From assembly GCF_001469165.1 (NCBI RefSeq), contig NZ_JABX01000017.1, positions 55,118-119,117 on the forward strand: 64,000 nucleotides of DNA. Reading direction: 5' to 3'. Within the stretch, counting starts at the first letter, position 1. Each line of letters starts with the position of its first letter. The notes under the pieces were generated by a model. That model did no database searches. It was not told the origin of the DNA and was given only the letters and a program-made list of their open reading frames with translations. The position numbers and the translations under genes are program-made. Source of the stretch: Thiohalocapsa sp. ML1 (GTDB lineage Bacteria; Pseudomonadota; Gammaproteobacteria; Chromatiales; Chromatiaceae). Positions 48,103-57,396 of the stretch are shown one piece after another.

Positions 48103-48134
48103 TTCAAACTTCACACTTCAAACTTCAAACTTTC
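48103..48134. repeat. CTTCAAA heptamers upstream of hisG
   Basis: Imperfect CTTCAAA/CTTCACA units (TTCAAACTTCACACTTCAAA, then CTTCAAACTTT) end six bases before the hisG ATG. No Shine-Dalgarno sequence stands in this leader. The same repeat in the same orientation relative to the gene is found upstream of hisC, yajD and the second carotenoid oxygenase. Confidence 0.85.
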
Positions 48135-48139
48135 CTCCA

Positions 48140-48793
48140 ATGTCCACGCTGACCATCGCGCTGTCCAAGGGCCGCATCTTCGAGCAGGCGCTGCCGCTCT
48201 TGGCGGCGGCGGGCATCCACACCGCCGAGGACCCGGAGACGAGCCGCAAGCTGATCCTGGACACCAATGACCCGCGCGTGAAGCTCGTCATCATCCGCGC
48301 GAGCGACGTGCCGACCTATGTCGAATACGGCGCCGCGGATGTGGGCGTCGCCGGCAAGGACGTGCTGCTGGAGCACGGCGGTGACGGGCTCTACGAGCCG
48401 CTCGATCTGGGTATCGCCCGCTGCCGCATGATGGTGGCCGGCAAGCCCGGCACGCAGCTCGACGGGCGCACCGACCGCCGCCGCCAGCGCATCGCCACCA
48501 AGTACGTGCGCTGCGCCGAGCGGCACTTCGCCGCCAAGGGCCAGCAGGTGGAGATCATCAAGCTCTACGGCTCCATGGAGCTGGCGCCACTGGTGGGCCT
48601 CGCGGACCTGATCGTGGACTTGGTCGAGAGCGGGAGCACGCTGAAGGCCAACGGCTTGGTGCCGCTGGAGCACATCTGCGACATCAGCTCGCGACTGGTC
48701 GTCAACAAGGCGTCGTGGAAGATGAAGCACGCCCGCGTCACCGCCCTGCTGCAGGCGCTGCGCGGCGCCGTCGGCGCCCGCGCCGCGGCCTGA
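48140..48793 (+). CDS. hisG: ATP phosphoribosyltransferase HisG (short form)
   Basis: The 217-residue protein starts at ATG 48140 ([20 protein letters not shown]). It is the short-form HisG that lacks the C-terminal regulatory domain, with [32 protein letters not shown] and [18 protein letters not shown]. Short HisG normally needs the partner HisZ for activity and feedback inhibition; hisZ is not in this window. It catalyses the first step of histidine synthesis. The ATG follows CTCCA and heptamer repeats with no ribosome-binding site. Confidence 0.95.
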   Translation: MSTLTIALSKGRIFEQALPLLAAAGIHTAEDPETSRKLILDTNDPRVKLVIIRASDVPTYVEYGAADVGVAGKDVLLEHGGDGLYEPLDLGIARCRMMVAGKPGTQLDGRTDRRRQRIATKYVRCAERHFAAKGQQVEIIKLYGSMELAPLVGLADLIVDLVESGSTLKANGLVPLEHICDISSRLVVNKASWKMKHARVTALLQALRGAVGARAAA

Positions 48794-48826
48794 ACCGCGG
48801 CCCGCCCAATACCCCGGAGCATCGCC

Positions 48827-50134
48827 ATGCCCGACATCGCCCGCCTCCGCTCAGCCGACGCCGACTTCGCCGCGCGCCTCGATGCGCTGCTGGCCTGGGA
48901 CGCCGTGTCCAACCGCGAGGTGCAGCGCACCGTCGATGACATCATCGACGCCGTGCGCGCGCGCGGTGACGCGGCGCTGATGGAATTCACCGCCCGCTAC
49001 GACCGCTGGCAGCCCGCCGACGCGGCGGCGCTCTGCATCCCCGGCGCCCGCCTCGCGCAGGCGATGGAGCTGATCCCGCTGGTGCAGCGCGACGCCCTCG
49101 CCGCCGCCGCGGCGCGCATCCGCGCCTACGCCGAGCACCAGAAGCTCAAGGACTGGAGCTACCGTGAGCCGGACGGCACGCTGCTGGGGCAGAAGGTCAC
49201 GCCACTCGATCGCGTCGGCCTGTACGTGCCGGGCGGCAAGGCGGCCTACCCGTCGTCGGTGCTGATGAACGCGATTCCGGCCAAGGTCGCGGGCGTGCCG
49301 GAGCTGGTCATGGTGGTGCCGACGCCGGACGGCGAGCTGAACGAGCTGGTGCTCGCCGCGGCCTACATCGCGAACGTCGATCGCGCCTTCGCCATCGGCG
49401 GCGCGCAGGCCATCGCCGCACTCGCCTACGGCACCGAGAGCGTACCGGCCTGCGACAAGGTCGTCGGCCCCGGCAACATCTATGTCGCCACGGCCAAGCG
49501 CGCCGTGTTCGGCCAGGTCGGCATCGACATGGTCGCCGGCCCGTCCGAGATCCTGATCCTCTGCGACGGCGCCACCGATCCGGACTGGATCGCGATGGAC
49601 CTATTCAGCCAGGCCGAGCACGACGAGGACGCTCAGTCAATCCTGGTCGCCTGGGACGCGGATTATCTCGACCGCGTTGCCGCGAGCATCGACAAGCTGC
49701 TGCCGACCATGGAGCGGCGCGACATCATCGCCAAGGCGCTCAACGCCCGCGGCGCGCTGATCCTGGCGCAGGACGCGGACGACGCCGCCGGGGTCGCGAA
49801 CCGCATCGCCCCGGAGCACCTGGAGCTGTCGGTGGCCGACCCCGAGGCGCTCGCCGCCAAGATCCGCCACGCCGGCGCCATCTTCATGGGCCGCCACACC
49901 GCCGAGGCACTCGGCGACTACTGCGCGGGCCCCAACCACGTGCTGCCGACCTCGGGCACCGCGCGCTTCTCATCGCCCCTCGGCGTTTACGACTTCCAGA
50001 AGCGCACCAGCCTCATCATGGCCTCCGCGGCCGGCTCCGCGGAGCTGGCCAAGACCGCGTCGATTCTGGCCCGCGGCGAGGGGCTGACGGCGCATGCGCG
50101 CTCCGCGGAATATCGAGGAAAGTTTGAAGTTTGA
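48827..50134 (+). CDS. hisD: Histidinol dehydrogenase HisD
   Basis: The 435-residue enzyme has [58 protein letters not shown] and [20 protein letters not shown], including zinc ligands Gln/His. It catalyses the last two oxidations of histidine biosynthesis. The C-terminus (GKFEV) and the stop are encoded inside a run of AGTTTGA heptamers (50121-50141), so its native tail was probably altered by the repeat. Confidence 0.97.
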   Translation: MPDIARLRSADADFAARLDALLAWDAVSNREVQRTVDDIIDAVRARGDAALMEFTARYDRWQPADAAALCIPGARLAQAMELIPLVQRDALAAAAARIRAYAEHQKLKDWSYREPDGTLLGQKVTPLDRVGLYVPGGKAAYPSSVLMNAIPAKVAGVPELVMVVPTPDGELNELVLAAAYIANVDRAFAIGGAQAIAALAYGTESVPACDKVVGPGNIYVATAKRAVFGQVGIDMVAGPSEILILCDGATDPDWIAMDLFSQAEHDEDAQSILVAWDADYLDRVAASIDKLLPTMERRDIIAKALNARGALILAQDADDAAGVANRIAPEHLELSVADPEALAAKIRHAGAIFMGRHTAEALGDYCAGPNHVLPTSGTARFSSPLGVYDFQKRTSLIMASAAGSAELAKTASILARGEGLTAHARSAEYRGKFEV

Positions 50135-50222
50135 AGTTTGAAATACCGGCCGCCCTTGACACTTCCCCCTTCACCCTTCACCCTTCACCCTTCAAACTTC
50201 AAACTTCAAACTTCAAACTTCT
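50121..50222. repeat. Inverted heptamer array between hisD and hisC
   Basis: Three AGTTTGA units (50121-50141) overlap the hisD stop. After GCCGCCCTTGACACTTCCCC come CTTCACC units and then four CTTCAAA units up to two bases before the hisC ATG. The AGTTTGA and CTTCAAA arrays are inverted and could pair as an mRNA hairpin covering the hisC start. There is no Shine-Dalgarno sequence for hisC. Confidence 0.85.
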
Positions 50223-50224
50223 CC

Positions 50225-51304
50225 ATGCCCCCCGCTGATCTCATCCGCCCGGACATTCAGGCTCTGAGGGCCTATCACGTCCCGGACAGCGCCGGCCTCA
50301 TCAAGCTCGACGCCATGGAGAACCCCTATGCCTGGCCGGAGGCACTGCGCGACGATTGGCTCGCCGCGCTGCGCGATGCACCGCTGAACCGCTATCCGGA
50401 CCCGCAGGGGCGCGAGCTGCAGCAGGCCCTGCGCGAGGCCATGGGCATCCCGGCGGAGATGGCGCTGCTGCTCGGCAACGGCTCCGACGAGCTGATCCAG
50501 ATGCTCGCGCTCGCGGTGGCCCAGCCGGGCCGCAAGGTGCTGTCGCTCGATCCGGGCTTCGTGATGTACCGGATGATCGGGCTGTTCGCGGGCATGGACT
50601 ACGTGGGCGTGCCGCTGCGGGCGGCAGACTTCGCCCTCGACCTCGACGCGACGCTGGCCGCCATCGAGCGCGAGCAGCCCGCGCTGACCTTCATCGCCTA
50701 TCCGAACAACCCCACCGGCAACCTGTTCGACGCGGCGGCCATTGAGCGCGTCATCGAGGCCTGTCCCGGCCTCGTCATCGTCGACGAGGCCTACGCGCCC
50801 TTCACGGACGCAAGCTTCCTGCCCCGGCTCGGGGAGTGGCCGAACCTGCTCGTGATGCGCACCGTGTCCAAGATGGGCTTAGCCGGCCTGCGGCTCGGCT
50901 ATCTCGCGGGGCCGGCCGAGTGGCTCACGCAGGTCGACAAGGTCCGGCTGCCCTACAACATCAACGTGCTCACCCAGGCGAGCGCGGCCTTTGCGCTGCG
51001 CCACCGCGACAGGCTCGACGCGCAGACCGCCGCGATCCGCGCCGAGCGCGGCAGGCTCTACGACGCCCTCTCGGCCCTCGCCGGCATCTTTCCCTACCCG
51101 AGCGATGCCAACTTCATCCTCGCGCGCACGGCGCCGGGCCGTGCCGGCGCCGTCTTTGACGGCCTGCTTGCGCGCGGCGTGCTGATCAAGAAGCTCGACG
51201 GCGCCCATCCGCTGCTCGCGGACTGCCTGCGCTTGACCGTCGGCACGCCGGATGAGAATGCGAGCCTGCTTGCGGCGCTTAAACAGAGCATTGCCGACGC
51301 CTGA
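50225..51304 (+). CDS. hisC: Histidinol-phosphate aminotransferase HisC
   Basis: The 359-residue PLP enzyme starts at ATG 50225 (MPPADLIRPDIQALRAYHVP). It has LKLDAMENPYAWPEAL-type N-terminal substrate contacts, GNGSDELIQML, AYPNNPTGNLFDAA, IVDEAYAPF, and the PLP lysine in RTVSKMGLAGLRLGY. A longer in-frame reading from 50138 passes through heptamer repeats ([14 protein letters not shown]) and is unlikely to be native. Third gene of the hisGDC run. Confidence 0.95.
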   Translation: MPPADLIRPDIQALRAYHVPDSAGLIKLDAMENPYAWPEALRDDWLAALRDAPLNRYPDPQGRELQQALREAMGIPAEMALLLGNGSDELIQMLALAVAQPGRKVLSLDPGFVMYRMIGLFAGMDYVGVPLRAADFALDLDATLAAIEREQPALTFIAYPNNPTGNLFDAAAIERVIEACPGLVIVDEAYAPFTDASFLPRLGEWPNLLVMRTVSKMGLAGLRLGYLAGPAEWLTQVDKVRLPYNINVLTQASAAFALRHRDRLDAQTAAIRAERGRLYDALSALAGIFPYPSDANFILARTAPGRAGAVFDGLLARGVLIKKLDGAHPLLADCLRLTVGTPDENASLLAALKQSIADA

Positions 51305-51377
51305 CCGGCGCGGCGCCGACCACAGCGGTCGGCGAGCGGGCTGGCCGCGAACCGCCGCGCCAATACACTGCGTGCGG

Positions 51378-51396
51378 GACCCGACGGGTCTTTTCT
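51378..51396 (+). terminator. Candidate Rho-independent terminator after hisC
   Basis: GACCC-GAC-GGGTC (51378-51390) is followed by TTTTCT. It lies 73 bp after the hisC stop and upstream of the EncFtn gene. A second hairpin without U-run, GCCGACC...GGTCGGC, lies at 51315-51333. The stem of the candidate is short. Confidence 0.4.
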
Positions 51397-51494
51397 GTCA
51401 TCCTTAGCGGTGAGTTTCCGGTTGATCATCCGGCGTTTGACTGCGCCATCCCCGATCGCAACCGGTCTTCTTCGACTTAGAGGAGTACGACAGC

Positions 51495-51782
51495 ATGGCA
51501 AACGAGGGCTACCACGAACCCGTCGCGGAGCTTTCCGATGAGACGCGCGACATGCACCGCGCCATCATCTCGTTGATGGAGGAGCTCGAAGCCGTCGACT
51601 GGTACAACCAGCGCGTGGATGCCTGCAAGGACCCGGATCTGGCCGCGATCCTCGCGCACAACCGCGACGAGGAGAAGGAGCACGCGGCGATGGTGCTGGA
51701 GTGGATCCGCCGCAAGGACCCGGCCTTCGACGGCGAGCTGAAGGATTACCTGTTCACGGACAAGCCCATCGCGCACAAATAA
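51495..51782 (+). CDS. Encapsulated-ferritin-like protein (EncFtn family) without encapsulin
   Basis: The 95-residue protein has HRAIISLMEELEAVDWYNQR and AILAHNRDEEKEHAAMVLEW, the signature of EncFtn ferroxidases (compare Rhodospirillum rubrum, EELEAVDWY and HNRDEEKEHAAM), with metal-ligand glutamates near residue 32 and in the EExEH motif near residue 60. It catalyses Fe(II) oxidation after assembly into an annular decamer. It ends at YLFTDKPIAHK and lacks the C-terminal encapsulin-targeting tail. No encapsulin gene is in the window. GAGGAG is nine bases upstream of the ATG. Confidence 0.9.
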   Translation: MANEGYHEPVAELSDETRDMHRAIISLMEELEAVDWYNQRVDACKDPDLAAILAHNRDEEKEHAAMVLEWIRRKDPAFDGELKDYLFTDKPIAHK

Positions 51783-52010
51783 CGCGTTGAGCAAGCGTCG
51801 CGCGCCAGTCCTTCCCGGCCGCGCGCGACTGCGGCGCCGCGGGCTTGAGGACCCGCGCGTCGATACCTTGGAGCGATTGTTGCATAGCAGCCGAGCGGGT
51901 ATCCTGCCCATCGCTCCCCTGGAGAACTTGGCGGCGCCGGCGGACCGGGCGCAGGGCGCAGCCACCGACTGGTCGTGTCCCACCGCGACACCGACCTGAG
52001 GGTTTCGCTC

Positions 52011-53279
52011 ATGGCCGATTTCCATCAGGAACCGCAGATCACGACACTGCACGCCCTCTACGAGGCGTTCGACAAAGAAAACTACCTGGTCAGTCTGGAG
52101 CGCAAGCTCGAGCAACACGCCCGTCACGAGCACATCAGCCTGCTGCTGCCGTCGCTGTACGCCGAGCTCGGCAACGCCGGTGTGCTCGACCGCATCATCG
52201 AGCGCATCGCCGACGTGCGCTACCTGCGCAGCATCGTCGTCGCCTTGGGCGGCGCGCCGGAAGAAGACAAGTTCCGCGAGGCACAGGCCTACTTCGGCCG
52301 GCTCGCGACGCCCGGGCGCGAGGTGCGGGTGGTGTGGATCGACGGTCCGCGCATCCAAAACCTGCTCGCGCAGATGGCCGAGCGCGGCATCCCCACCGGC
52401 GAGCAGGGCAAGGGCCAGTCGGTATGGCTTACCCTTGGCTATTTATTCGCGCGCGATCAAGCCAACATCATCGCGCTGCACGACTGCGACATCGTCACCT
52501 ACAGCCGCACCATGCTCGGGCGGCTCATCGAGCCCGTGGCGAACCCGAACAACGACTTCCAATTCTGCAAGGGCTATTACGCGCGCATCTCCCCCACCGA
52601 GCGCTCCCTGAAGGGCCGCGTCACGCGGCTGTTCGTGACGCCCTTCGTCGATACCCTCTCGCGCCTCATGTGCCAGCACGGCCAGACGGAGCTGCAGCGC
52701 TTCTTCGACTACCACCGGGCCTTCAAGTATCCGTTGGCCGGCGAGTTCTGCTTCACGTCCGACCTCGCCCGCGGGCTCAACATCGCCTACGACTGGGGCC
52801 TTGAGGTCGCGACCCTGTCGCAGGTCTACGACCAACTGACGCGCCGGCAGGTGGCGCAGATCGACCTCGCGCCGAACTACGAGCACAAGCACCAGGAGCT
52901 ATCGCCGGACGACACCAACAAGGGCCTGCATCGCATGGTGGTGGACATCGCCAAGTTCTATCTCACCTACATGCGCTCGCATGGCGTGCCGCTGGACGAC
53001 TCCTACGTCGACATGCTGCTGCATACCTATTACCAGAACGCGCTCAAGTACATTCGCAAGTACAGCTACGACGCGGACGTCAACGATCTGCACTACGACC
53101 TGTACGAGGAAGAATCCGCCGCGAGCCATTTCCGCGGCTTTCTGTGGGATGCCTGGATGCAGAGCAAGGGCCCGCAGGAGGCGAAGCTGATCCCGTCCTG
53201 GAACCGCGTCGCCTACACCTTTCCGCAGATCTACGACCGGCTGCTGGAGGCGGTGGAGCTCGATCACGCGGGCGGCTGA
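52011..53279 (+). CDS. Glycosyltransferase related to glucosyl-3-phosphoglycerate synthase
   Basis: The 422-residue protein starts at ATG 52011 (MADFHQEPQITTLHALYEAF) behind GAGGG. It has a GT-A fold with the metal-binding DCD in IIALHDCDIVTYSRTMLGRL, plus FCKGYYARISPTERSLKGRV and a C-terminal helical region (LAPNYEHKHQELSPDD). This matches the GpgS-type GT81 group, which makes glucosylglycerate from 3-phosphoglycerate, a compatible solute of salt-stressed or nitrogen-poor cells. The phosphatase partner is not beside it. A GT2-type alternative cannot be excluded. Confidence 0.75.
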   Translation: MADFHQEPQITTLHALYEAFDKENYLVSLERKLEQHARHEHISLLLPSLYAELGNAGVLDRIIERIADVRYLRSIVVALGGAPEEDKFREAQAYFGRLATPGREVRVVWIDGPRIQNLLAQMAERGIPTGEQGKGQSVWLTLGYLFARDQANIIALHDCDIVTYSRTMLGRLIEPVANPNNDFQFCKGYYARISPTERSLKGRVTRLFVTPFVDTLSRLMCQHGQTELQRFFDYHRAFKYPLAGEFCFTSDLARGLNIAYDWGLEVATLSQVYDQLTRRQVAQIDLAPNYEHKHQELSPDDTNKGLHRMVVDIAKFYLTYMRSHGVPLDDSYVDMLLHTYYQNALKYIRKYSYDADVNDLHYDLYEEESAASHFRGFLWDAWMQSKGPQEAKLIPSWNRVAYTFPQIYDRLLEAVELDHAGG

Positions 53280-53461
53280 TTAATCCGGTTGCGGGGCGTC
53301 GGGGCGTCATCGCGACCGCGGCCGAAACCCCGCTCGCGGTCAAGTTTCCCTGTCCCGGCCCGGGCGTCAGGGTTATGCTGTGCGCCGCCTCGTCCGTGCC
53401 CGCCGCCGCCGCGCGGGCGGACCCAACAACGAGAGAACCGCAAGTCGAAGGAGATCTCGCC

Positions 53462-54019
53462 GTGTCCGCATCCGACCAACAGCTTGAGCGCAAGCGCTTC
53501 ATGTTCTACTAGTTGCCGTACCTGGTGCTGTACGTGGCTGCCATCGGCCTGGTGGCCATGACGGCCCACGACGCCGCGGAGATGAGCACCTATTGGCAGT
53601 TGTTCATCCCGCTCGTGGCGCTGGTATCGATCCTCGGCGGCTGGCGTTGGGCCGGTACGTCCAGCGCCGATCGCTGGACCTACATCGTGCGCCAGATTCT
53701 GCACTGGGCCGTGCTGATCCTCGTGCTCAGGCTTCTGTATGCGCACGCGGTGCAGGACTTTCTGAACGACGAGCAGTCGGCCTTCGTGACCATCTACCTG
53801 ATCGGCTTGGCCGCGGTGCTGTCCGGCATCTACATCGATTGGAAGATGGCCCTGTTCGGCACGTTTCTGCTCCTGTCCGGCGTCGCCATCGCCTGGCTCA
53901 ACGACAACTGGATGATCCTGACCCTGGTGGTCGGTATCGCGGCGGTCGCCGCCATCGCGTTGTCGCTGCTGGTCCGTGGCTATCTCGTGAAGCCGACGCA
54001 CACAAGCCCCGCCGCTTGA
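53462..54019 (+). pseudogene. Membrane protein gene interrupted by in-frame amber codon
   Basis: A gene with a perfect ribosome-binding site (AAGGAG at 53448-53453) and GTG start at 53462 reads VSASDQQLERKRFMFY and then TAG (53510-53512). It continues in the same frame as LPYLVLYVAAIGLVAMTAHD and on for 168 residues to 54019. The product has about five membrane helices and no known domain. TAG probably replaces TGG (Trp) in a coding frame that otherwise looks intact. A nonsense mutation, assembly error or readthrough are alternatives. Initiation at the TTG after the stop is possible but lacks a Shine-Dalgarno site. Confidence 0.75.
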
Positions 54020-54075
54020 CCCGGTGCCGCACCGGCGCGCCGTTCGCGCGCCGGCGTGGCTTTCAGCGCAGAACC

Positions 54076-54612
54076 TCAGCGCAGAACGTCCCCGTCGAAG
54101 CCGCCCGGGCCGCCGCGACCCGGGCCGCGCCGGTCGCGCAGCTCCGCGCGCTGCGCATCGGTCAGCACCGCTGCAATCTCATCGCGCACCGCCGCGCGGT
54201 CCCTGTCCGGGTCCGACCGCTTGGCGTCCATGATGGCGCGGATCTCGTCGCGCTGCGCATCGCTCAGATCGAGCTGTTCCGCCAGCCGGTCCAGCCGCCG
54301 GTCCATGCGCCCCGTGCGCAGCTCATCGCGGCGTTCGCGCTGGGTGTCGGTGAGCACCGCGTCGATCTGCTCGCGAAGCACTGCGCGTTCCTGATCCGCA
54401 GCCTGATGATGCTCGTCCAGCAGGGCCCGGATCTCATCGCGCTGCGGCTCGGTGAGGTCGAGCTGCTCGGTCATCCGCTCTAGGCGCGCGTCGACGCGGG
54501 CGGCGCCGCGGGGATGGCCGTCCAGCGGCTCGGCGAGGGCGATGCCCGCCGTCGAGCCGAGGCAGAGGGCGAGGCCGAGGGCGGCCAGCGGCAGGGTGTC
54601 GGTCTTGAACAT
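54076..54612 (-). CDS. Spy/CpxP-like periplasmic protein with two LTxxQ repeats
   Basis: The 178-residue protein has a signal peptide (MFKTDTLPLAALGLALCLGS...IALA) and two copies of the LTxxQ-type repeat: MTEQLDLTEPQRDEIRALLD and LAEQLDLSDAQRDEIRAIMD, each with a following IxAVLTDxQR. The two halves are an internal duplication. Such proteins act as periplasmic chaperones and negative regulators of Cpx/Bae-type systems. It is on the same strand as, and downstream of, the adjacent histidine kinase and response regulator. Confidence 0.85.
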   Translation of the reverse strand: MFKTDTLPLAALGLALCLGSTAGIALAEPLDGHPRGAARVDARLERMTEQLDLTEPQRDEIRALLDEHHQAADQERAVLREQIDAVLTDTQRERRDELRTGRMDRRLDRLAEQLDLSDAQRDEIRAIMDAKRSDPDRDRAAVRDEIAAVLTDAQRAELRDRRGPGRGGPGGFDGDVLR

Positions 54613-54974
54613 GCTTTCGTCTCCAATGCAGTGGCTTGTGCAGGGCTGTTCGGGACGGGCGCCGCGCTTGCTTCACTGCGCGTCGCGCCATCCACGCGTT
54701 GCAGTCTAGGCCGCCCGTCGGCAACGCCGACGCAGGCAATGGGCAAGGATCGTGCAAATCGTTGCGAGGGGTCGGCGAGCATCGAAATCGCTATCGAAAT
54801 CTCGCTTCTCATGGCCCGGTGTCATGTCGTGTCGATGCCGATAGCGATGCCGATAGCGATCCCGATTTCGATTTCGATAGCGATTTCGATGAAGACGGTA
54901 AGGTCAATGCCCGAGCAGGTCTTCCTTGGCCCTCGGCCCTCGGCCCTCGGCCCTCCCCCCTGCCGTCAAGCAAT
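54613..54974. repeat. Repeat-rich gap between response regulator and Spy-like gene
   Basis: Contains ATCGAAATCGCTATCGAAATC hexamer-type repeats and their inverted form (54781-54895). CTCGGCCCTCGGCCCTCGG repeats (54928-54958) and the 3' half of the 46-bp unit (54962-54978), whose CTAG supplies the stop of the response-regulator gene, follow. The Spy-like promoter is probably near 54613-54700. Confidence 0.75.
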
Positions 54975-55667
54975 CTAGTCCGCGACATCCTCGTAGCGAT
55001 AACCGACGCTGTAGACGGAGTGGATCAGCTCCCGCCCGGGGGGCAGGATCTCGGCGAGCCGCTTGCGCAGCTTCTTGACGTGGCTGTCGATGGTGCGGTC
55101 CGACACGATGCGGTGGTCGTCGTAGATGCGCTCCATGAGCCGGGCGCGCGAGAGGATCTTGCCGGGCCGCGCCACCAGCGCGCGCAGCAGCGCGTACTCC
55201 ACGGCGGTGAGCTGGATCTCGCCGCCGTCGGCGCGCACCCGCAGGCTGTCGTCATCGAGCCGGAGCGGGCCGGCGACAGCGGCGTCCGCGACGGGTTCTG
55301 GCGGGTGCAGCCGCCGCAGCACGGCCTTGACCCGGGCGACGACCTCGCGCGGGCTGTAGGGCTTGCAGACGTAGTCGTCGGCGCCGAGCCCGAGCCCGAG
55401 CAGGCGGTCGATCTCCTCCACCCGCGCCGTGGTCATGATGATGGGCACCGCCGAGAAGGCGCGCACCTGGCGGCAGATGTCGAGTCCGTCCATCCCGGGC
55501 AGCCGCAGGTCCAGCAGCACCAGCGCGGGCGCGTGCGCCCGAATCCAGTCCACGGCGCCGGTGCCCGTGGCAAGGCAATCGGTCGCGAAGCCTGCGGCCT
55601 TGAGGTAATCCGCCAGCAGTGCCGCGAGGCGGGTCTCGTCTTCGATGATCAGGATGCGCTCGGTCAT
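54975..55667 (-). CDS. OmpR-family response regulator (BaeR/CpxR-like)
   Basis: The 230-residue protein has a receiver domain (RILIIEDETRLAALLADYLK; phosphoacceptor Asp in LVLLDLRLPGMDG near residue 55; Lys in YVCKPYSPREVVARVKAVLRR) and a winged-helix DNA-binding domain (LTAVEYALLRALVARPGKIL, RTIDSHVKKLRKRLAEILPP). It overlaps the kinase gene by four bases. With the kinase and the Spy-like protein it probably forms an envelope-stress circuit. Its stop codon lies in a dispersed repeat. Confidence 0.9.
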   Translation of the reverse strand: MTERILIIEDETRLAALLADYLKAAGFATDCLATGTGAVDWIRAHAPALVLLDLRLPGMDGLDICRQVRAFSAVPIIMTTARVEEIDRLLGLGLGADDYVCKPYSPREVVARVKAVLRRLHPPEPVADAAVAGPLRLDDDSLRVRADGGEIQLTAVEYALLRALVARPGKILSRARLMERIYDDHRIVSDRTIDSHVKKLRKRLAEILPPGRELIHSVYSVGYRYEDVAD

Positions 55668-57262
55668 GGTCCTGCGATCTCGGCGGAGTGGGTTGCGGTG
55701 CCGTCGGCGCCGCCACCGCGCGCCTCGGCGGCGGCACCGCCCCCGGGCGGCAGCCTAATGCGCACGCAGAGCCCGCCGAGCGGCGACGGCATGGCGGCGA
55801 TGTCGCCACCATGGGCCAGCACGATGTTGCGCGCAATGGCGAGGCCGAGCCCGGCCCCGCCCGTGGCGCGGTTGCGGGAACTGTCGACGCGGTAGAGCCG
55901 CTCAAACAGGTGCGGCAGCGCCGCCGCCGGCACGCCCGGCGCGCTGTCGTGGAAGTCGATGCAGAACCGCCCGTCGACGCGGGCGAGGCCGACGCGCAGC
56001 TCGCCGCCGGCATCGGTATAGGCGAGGCTGTTCTGGAGCAGGTTGCGAAAGAGCTGCGCCAGCCGTTGCGGATCGGCGAACAGCGTCCAGTCCCGGGCAT
56101 GGCCGACGTCCAGCTCAAGCCCGAGGCGGACTCCCGCGAAGGCCTCGCGATGGCCGTCCAGCGTCTCTGCAAGCAGCGCCGCGAGGTCCAGCGGCTCGCG
56201 GTGATAGCTGAGCGCGCCCAGGTCCGTCATGGACAGCTCGTAGAGGTCGTCGATGAGCCGCTTGAGCCGCAGCGTATCGGCATGCAGCGCATCGAGTGCC
56301 GCGGGGCTCAGCGGACGCACGCCGTCCTGCATGGCCTCGATGTCGGCGCGCAGCAGCGCAAGCGGCGTGCGCAGCTCGTGCGAGATGTCCGCCACCCACT
56401 GCCGGCGTGCCTGCTCGGTCTGTGCGAGTGCGGCGGCGAGCGCATTGAGGTCCAGCGCCAGCCGGCCGAGCTCGTCCTGGCCCTGCACGGCCACGCGCGC
56501 GCCATAGTCGCCGGCGGCGAGGCGGCGCATGGTGCGCTGAAAGTCCGCCACCGGCCGGGTCAGCCGCTTCGACAACGGAAAGGCCAACAGTGCCGCGAGC
56601 AGGGACACGCCGAGCGCGATGAGCCAGAGCGCCAGGCGCAGGCGCTCGCGAAAGCGCAGGTCCGCCAGCTCCGCGACGGGCGGCCCTGGCAGCACGGCCA
56701 GGGTGCCGATCTGCGCGCCCGCGTCCATGAGCGGCAGCCGCTCGGCGTCCGCGAGCAGCTCCGGGCGGGCGTAGACGCTGTCGCCGGCCGCATTGAGCAG
56801 CATCAGCCTGAGCTCCAGCGGGTGCGGCGGCTCCCCGGCCGCGAGGCGTTCCAGCGCCCGCGCCGGCGGCCAGGCGTTGGGGTCGCCGGGGCCGCCGAAG
56901 CGCCCGCGCAGCGCGTCGTGCAGCCAGGGCGGCGGGCCATGGCTGCGGGGGCCGTGGACGGGAGCGCCCGGGTCGTCGGGCTCGCCGTCGCGCCGCCGCT
57001 GCCAGCCGCGCTCCGGCGCGCCGAGCAGCGTGCGCACCCACAGCCGCCGGTCCGCGGCCAGCCGCTGCCAGCCGCCGTCGGCGCTGTGGATGGCGACGAG
57101 CCGCTCCGCGATGGCGTCCAGGCGCTGCGCCTGCCGCTCGGCGGCGAGCTGCTCCAGCCCGCGCTGAAACGACCAGCGCACGAAGCCCTGGGTGACTAGC
57201 ACCGCGAATAGGCTGACGCACAGGAGCGCCAGGAAGAGCTTTGTGCGTAGGGATAACTGCAT
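55664..57262 (-). CDS. Sensor histidine kinase (BaeS-like)
   Basis: The 532-residue protein starts at ATG 57262 (MQLSLRTKLFLALLCVSLFA), with an N-terminal membrane helix, a periplasmic domain rich in Arg/Pro/Gly (HGPRSHGPPPWLHDALRG), a second membrane helix (LALWLIALGVSLLAALLAFP), HAMP, the H-box DISHELRTPLALLRADIEAM and a HATPase_c domain (NLLQNSLAYTDAGGELRV; GGAGLGLAIARNIVLAHGG). The longer frame to 57376 has no start signal. Kinase before regulator is the reverse of the usual baeS-type order. Confidence 0.9.
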   Translation of the reverse strand: MQLSLRTKLFLALLCVSLFAVLVTQGFVRWSFQRGLEQLAAERQAQRLDAIAERLVAIHSADGGWQRLAADRRLWVRTLLGAPERGWQRRRDGEPDDPGAPVHGPRSHGPPPWLHDALRGRFGGPGDPNAWPPARALERLAAGEPPHPLELRLMLLNAAGDSVYARPELLADAERLPLMDAGAQIGTLAVLPGPPVAELADLRFRERLRLALWLIALGVSLLAALLAFPLSKRLTRPVADFQRTMRRLAAGDYGARVAVQGQDELGRLALDLNALAAALAQTEQARRQWVADISHELRTPLALLRADIEAMQDGVRPLSPAALDALHADTLRLKRLIDDLYELSMTDLGALSYHREPLDLAALLAETLDGHREAFAGVRLGLELDVGHARDWTLFADPQRLAQLFRNLLQNSLAYTDAGGELRVGLARVDGRFCIDFHDSAPGVPAAALPHLFERLYRVDSSRNRATGGAGLGLAIARNIVLAHGGDIAAMPSPLGGLCVRIRLPPGGGAAAEARGGGADGTATHSAEIAGP

Positions 57263-57396
57263 GGGCGAAAACCGGCTCGGCTGCCGCCATTCTCGGACAA
57301 ACGAGTCTGCGCGCGAACGTTGCAGCAAAGATGGACGCCCGCCGAGCTGCATCACCCGACCCACGCCACCCGCCACCCAACGCCCCGGAGGGCCGC

